From assembly GCA_900555515.1 (NCBI GenBank), contig USLO01000072.1, forward strand, positions 1 through 8,308: a DNA stretch of 8,308 nucleotides. The letters are read 5' to 3'. This document shows positions 6,068 to 8,308 of this stretch, piece by piece (positions within the stretch are counted from its first letter, which is position 1; each line of letters opens with the position of its first letter). The position numbers and the translations under genes are program-made. The notes below the pieces were generated by a model. The model searched no databases, had not been told where the DNA came from, and worked only from the letters and a program-made list of their open reading frames with translations. Origin of the DNA: an uncultured Collinsella sp. Lineage in GTDB: Bacteria; Actinomycetota; Coriobacteriia; Coriobacteriales; Coriobacteriaceae.

Positions 6068-6106
6068 GCTTTCAGATTTCAATTTGTAAATTAGTGGGGT
6101 TAATTC

Positions 6107-7555
6107 ATGGCAGAATCTCGTGCGGAGCGTAGGGCTCGTCGTGCTTTGGTGGAGGCGGCTGAGGGGTCGAAGGAGGAGAAATCTTCTACGAAATCCAAGT
6201 CTTCTAAAGCTGCAAAAAGCAAATCGGCCAAGAGCAGGGCTAAGGCCAAGCGTTCTGACTCTCGTCGAGGCGGGGATAAAGCGCCTCAGACTCGTTCCAA
6301 GCGCTCGCATAAAGATCCGGTTTCGTCTGCGCGTAAGGCTGTGGACCCCAAGTCTCCCTGTTCGATCATGAAAGCTTGCGGTGGGTGCACGGCGCTCAAT
6401 CGTCCCTATAAGAAGCAGTTGGCAGCCAAGCAGGCCTCCATGGAGGAGCTTTTTGCTGCTCTTTGCGAGCGCGAGGGTATTAGCGTCGACCCCATTCGCG
6501 GTATGGGCGTCACCCTGGGCGACCCGGGCAAATATCCTGCGCCGCGCGGTTTTCGCCATAAGGCCGCCACTCCCTTTGCCCCCGGCAAAGAGGGCGCTGT
6601 CCGCTGCGGCTTTTTTGAGCGCGGCACGCACAGAATCGTTGCTGTTCCCGAATGCCCCGTTGAGGCACCGGGCGCTCGTCAGATTCTTAACGGCATCGCG
6701 CGTGAGGCTGAGCGGCTGCATATTCCCGCCTTTAACGAGGACAAGCATCTTGGTTTGCTTCGCTATGCCGTCGTCCGCTGCGGCTGGCGTACCGACCAGG
6801 TCATGGTTACGCTCGTGACCGCCCAGCGTGACTTACCGCATGCGCAGGAGTTCTTTGAGGCTGTCGCCGCACTCGATCCGCATATCGTCACCGTTGCCCA
6901 AAACATCAACGGACGCCCCGGCAACGCCATCCTCGGCGAGGAAACCCGCATCGTGTATGGCGCCGAATGCATGCGCGACCAGCTGCTCGGCTGCGAATTC
7001 GACATCTCCCCCACCGCGTTTTATCAGACCAACCCGCAACAGACCGAGCTGCTCTATCAGCTCGCTATCGGCGGCATGGATTTGCACCAGGGCGATGTGC
7101 TCATGGATGCCTATTGCGGTAGCGGAACTATCGGCCTGTGCGCAGCCAAAGCCGCCCAGGACAAGGGCGTCGGCATTATGCTGCTCGGCGTGGAGCGCAA
7201 CCCGGCGGGCATTGCCGACGCACGTCGCAATGCCGAGCTCAACGGCCTCACCCGCAGCGCTTGGTTTATGGCCGACGATGCCACCGACTACATCCTAGAT
7301 GCCGCCGACAACAACGAGCGGGTCGATGTCCTTTCCATCGATCCGCCGCGCGCCGGCTCTACCCCCGAGTTCCTCGAAGCTGCCTGCGCGCTTAAGCCGC
7401 GCCGCATCACCTATATCAGCTGCAACCCCGTGACTCAAGAGCGCGACCTGCATCAGCTCCTCGACGGAGGCTATCGCCTGCTCAAGATCACGCCGGTCGA
7501 CATGTTCCCTCACACCGACCACACCGAAACCGTAGCGGTCCTCGAACGCCGCTAA
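6107..7555 (+). CDS. rlmD: 23S rRNA (uracil-5-)-methyltransferase, RlmD/RlmCD (RumA) type
   Basis: 482 residues. It transfers a methyl group from S-adenosylmethionine to C5 of a uridine in 23S rRNA (U1939 in E. coli RlmD; Gram-positive RlmCD also modifies U747; the site is not readable here). Four cysteines fit the family's 4Fe-4S site: Cys85-x5-Cys91-x2-Cys94 in CSIMKACGGC, and Cys183 in PECPVE. The methyltransferase domain has FYQTNP (Gln307), the cofactor loop DAYCGSGTIGL (334-344), DPPRAG (412-417), catalytic Cys439 in SCNP, and VDMFPHTDHTE with the likely general base Glu474. Residues 1-80 are a Lys/Arg/Ser-rich, presumably disordered tail in place of the usual TRAM RNA-binding domain. 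Codons there end in T more often than later in the gene. The ATG at 6107 follows GGGG (6096-6099) at 7 nt. It is monocistronic. Confidence 0.88.
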   Translation: MAESRAERRARRALVEAAEGSKEEKSSTKSKSSKAAKSKSAKSRAKAKRSDSRRGGDKAPQTRSKRSHKDPVSSARKAVDPKSPCSIMKACGGCTALNRPYKKQLAAKQASMEELFAALCEREGISVDPIRGMGVTLGDPGKYPAPRGFRHKAATPFAPGKEGAVRCGFFERGTHRIVAVPECPVEAPGARQILNGIAREAERLHIPAFNEDKHLGLLRYAVVRCGWRTDQVMVTLVTAQRDLPHAQEFFEAVAALDPHIVTVAQNINGRPGNAILGEETRIVYGAECMRDQLLGCEFDISPTAFYQTNPQQTELLYQLAIGGMDLHQGDVLMDAYCGSGTIGLCAAKAAQDKGVGIMLLGVERNPAGIADARRNAELNGLTRSAWFMADDATDYILDAADNNERVDVLSIDPPRAGSTPEFLEAACALKPRRITYISCNPVTQERDLHQLLDGGYRLLKITPVDMFPHTDHTETVAVLERR

Positions 7556-7583
7556 CCAACCTCAGTAGATTTTTGGGACAAGA

Positions 7584-7613
7584 AAGGGGGCGACCCGTCT
7601 GGGCCGCCCCCTT
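7584..7613. terminator. Shared bidirectional terminator between convergent genes
   Basis: AAGGGGGCG (7584-7592) pairs with CGCCCCCTT (7605-7613). After one A-C mismatch, CCC pairs with GGG, closing on the loop GTCT. The hairpin is 28 nt past the methyltransferase stop and 20 nt past the phosphatase stop. The minus strand continues as TTTCTTGT and is the better T tract; the plus strand reads TTCGCTTGGTTT. Confidence 0.75.
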
Positions 7614-7633
7614 CGCTTGGTTTATAAATTCCG

Positions 7634-8308
7634 CTACATCCCCTTGCGCAGGTCGCACACGCCGGCTGCCGCCATCTCGCGCAGCAGCGTCTCGCGGTCG
7701 CGCGTCACGATCAAATCCAGCGGGAAGTGAATCTCGTCGAGCATCTTACGCGCGTGATCGAGCTTGCCAATGGCCATGCCAATGTGGGCATCGGTCGACA
7801 CGCCAATGCCCACGCCCAGCTCGGCGCAGCGCTCGGCGATCTTGCGGCATGCGGCCCAATGCTCAGTGTCGACACCGTGTTCAAGACTATGGTTGTTGAT
7901 CTCGATAATCTTGTGCTTGGCCTTAGCCGCCAACAGCACCTCGTCGATATCGAACGGCACGCCTGAACGCCCCGTGTGACCCAGCATGAACACCTTGGGG
8001 TGTTCCAAGGCATTGATATACATCTCAGTCGCCTGGGCCAGCGTCGCGCCCTCAGCAATCTGCGGATTATGCACGCTTGCAACCAAATAATCCAAATTAC
8101 GCGTAACCAAATCGAACAGTGAATGCTGACGGCTGTACGAATCGCCGGCGATATCGAGCGTGACGGGAGTGTCCTCGCCAAACAGGCTTCCGTCCAGCGA
8201 AACGATATCGGCCTCGGCACCACGAAGCACTAGCACGCCGCTCCAAATGCGCGGCCAGATATCCTGGTTAATAAAGAACTGGAAACTGCGCAGGTCATTG
8301 GGGCAAGG
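7634..8308 (-). CDS. PHP-domain phosphatase, YcdX-like (5' end cut off by window edge)
   Basis: The frame is open from the right edge to TAG at 7636-7634, giving 224 residues of the C-terminal part. The visible beginning, with FFINQDIWPRIWSGVLVLRG, matches the FINMRIWPR...LRG region of E. coli YcdX, so the missing part should carry the first metal ligands (the HxH motif and the aspartate-histidine region). Metal-ligand candidates that are present are Glu in LRGAEADI, His in ASVHNPQ, His in MLGHTGR, and Asp and His in STDAH. EINNHSLEHG corresponds to EINNSS in YcdX. PHP enzymes of this group bind a trinuclear metal centre and hydrolyse phosphate esters; the natural substrate is not known to me. 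The GTG at 8236 could be mistaken for a start, but clear family sequence continues upstream of it. Its promoter is outside the window. Confidence 0.87.
   Translation of the reverse strand, partial: PCPNDLRSFQFFINQDIWPRIWSGVLVLRGAEADIVSLDGSLFGEDTPVTLDIAGDSYSRQHSLFDLVTRNLDYLVASVHNPQIAEGATLAQATEMYINALEHPKVFMLGHTGRSGVPFDIDEVLLAAKAKHKIIEINNHSLEHGVDTEHWAACRKIAERCAELGVGIGVSTDAHIGMAIGKLDHARKMLDEIHFPLDLIVTRDRETLLREMAAAGVCDLRKGM

Larger units (their letters stand above)
5758..6106. other. Divergent intergenic region between the ABC operon and the rRNA methyltransferase gene
   Basis: 349 bases with no convincing gene. From left to right: operon ribosome binding site, a 20-bp palindrome, the minus-strand operon promoter, a 151-bp imperfect palindrome, and about 107 bases of AT-richer sequence leading to the plus-strand gene. 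The palindrome takes up 43 percent of the gap and ends 7 bp from the operon -35 box. Confidence 0.8.

Noticed and set aside
5963..6748. 261-codon minus-strand open frame running from the palindrome into the methyltransferase gene
   Set aside because: It is antisense to the methyltransferase, has Arg/Leu/Ser-rich composition and no family resemblance. The iron-sulfur and SCNP motifs clearly place the gene on the plus strand.

Overview
The window looks like a chromosomal segment of a high-GC gut actinobacterium of the class Coriobacteriia. Collinsella or a close relative is my best guess. This rests on the strongly GC-biased codon use, the Tat-type lipoprotein signal on the solute-binding protein, the EF-G-like paralogue and the overall protein style. 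No database search was possible, so the genus is an inference.

Layout from left to right. Positions 1-972 (+) hold the 3' part of a secreted or membrane-anchored DNA/RNA non-specific endonuclease. It converges on a minus-strand gene for an EF-G-like translational GTPase (1101-3176), and each gene has its own hairpin terminator in the 128-bp gap. Upstream of the GTPase gene, 3177-3486 holds a promoter, a roughly 170-nt leader with several hairpins, and the terminator of the next transcription unit. Positions 3487-5757 (-) hold a complete three-gene amino-acid ABC importer operon, in transcription order substrate-binding lipoprotein, permease, ATPase. The genes overlap by 1 and 8 nt. A good sigma-70-type promoter and a small palindrome lie in front of it.

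The divergent gap 5758-6106 contains the most unusual element of the window: a 151-bp imperfect palindrome (5849-5999). It has 41-nt arms that match at 40 positions, and a second, nearly concentric hairpin at its centre. It lies between the operon promoter and the next gene and is not explained by either. Next comes a plus-strand RlmD/RlmCD-type 23S rRNA m5U methyltransferase (6107-7555), which carries a Lys/Arg/Ser-rich tail where the TRAM domain usually sits. It converges on a PHP-family phosphatase of the YcdX type (7634 to the right edge, minus strand, 5' end cut off). The two share a strong hairpin terminator.

The genes are mostly independent housekeeping or transport functions; two of them, the EF-G paralogue and the rRNA methyltransferase, act on the ribosome. 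I see no phage, transposase, CRISPR, tRNA or rRNA. No obvious new multi-gene system is present. The points that deserve a second look are the giant palindrome, the degenerate GTP-binding motifs of the EF-G-like protein, and the TRAM-less methyltransferase.
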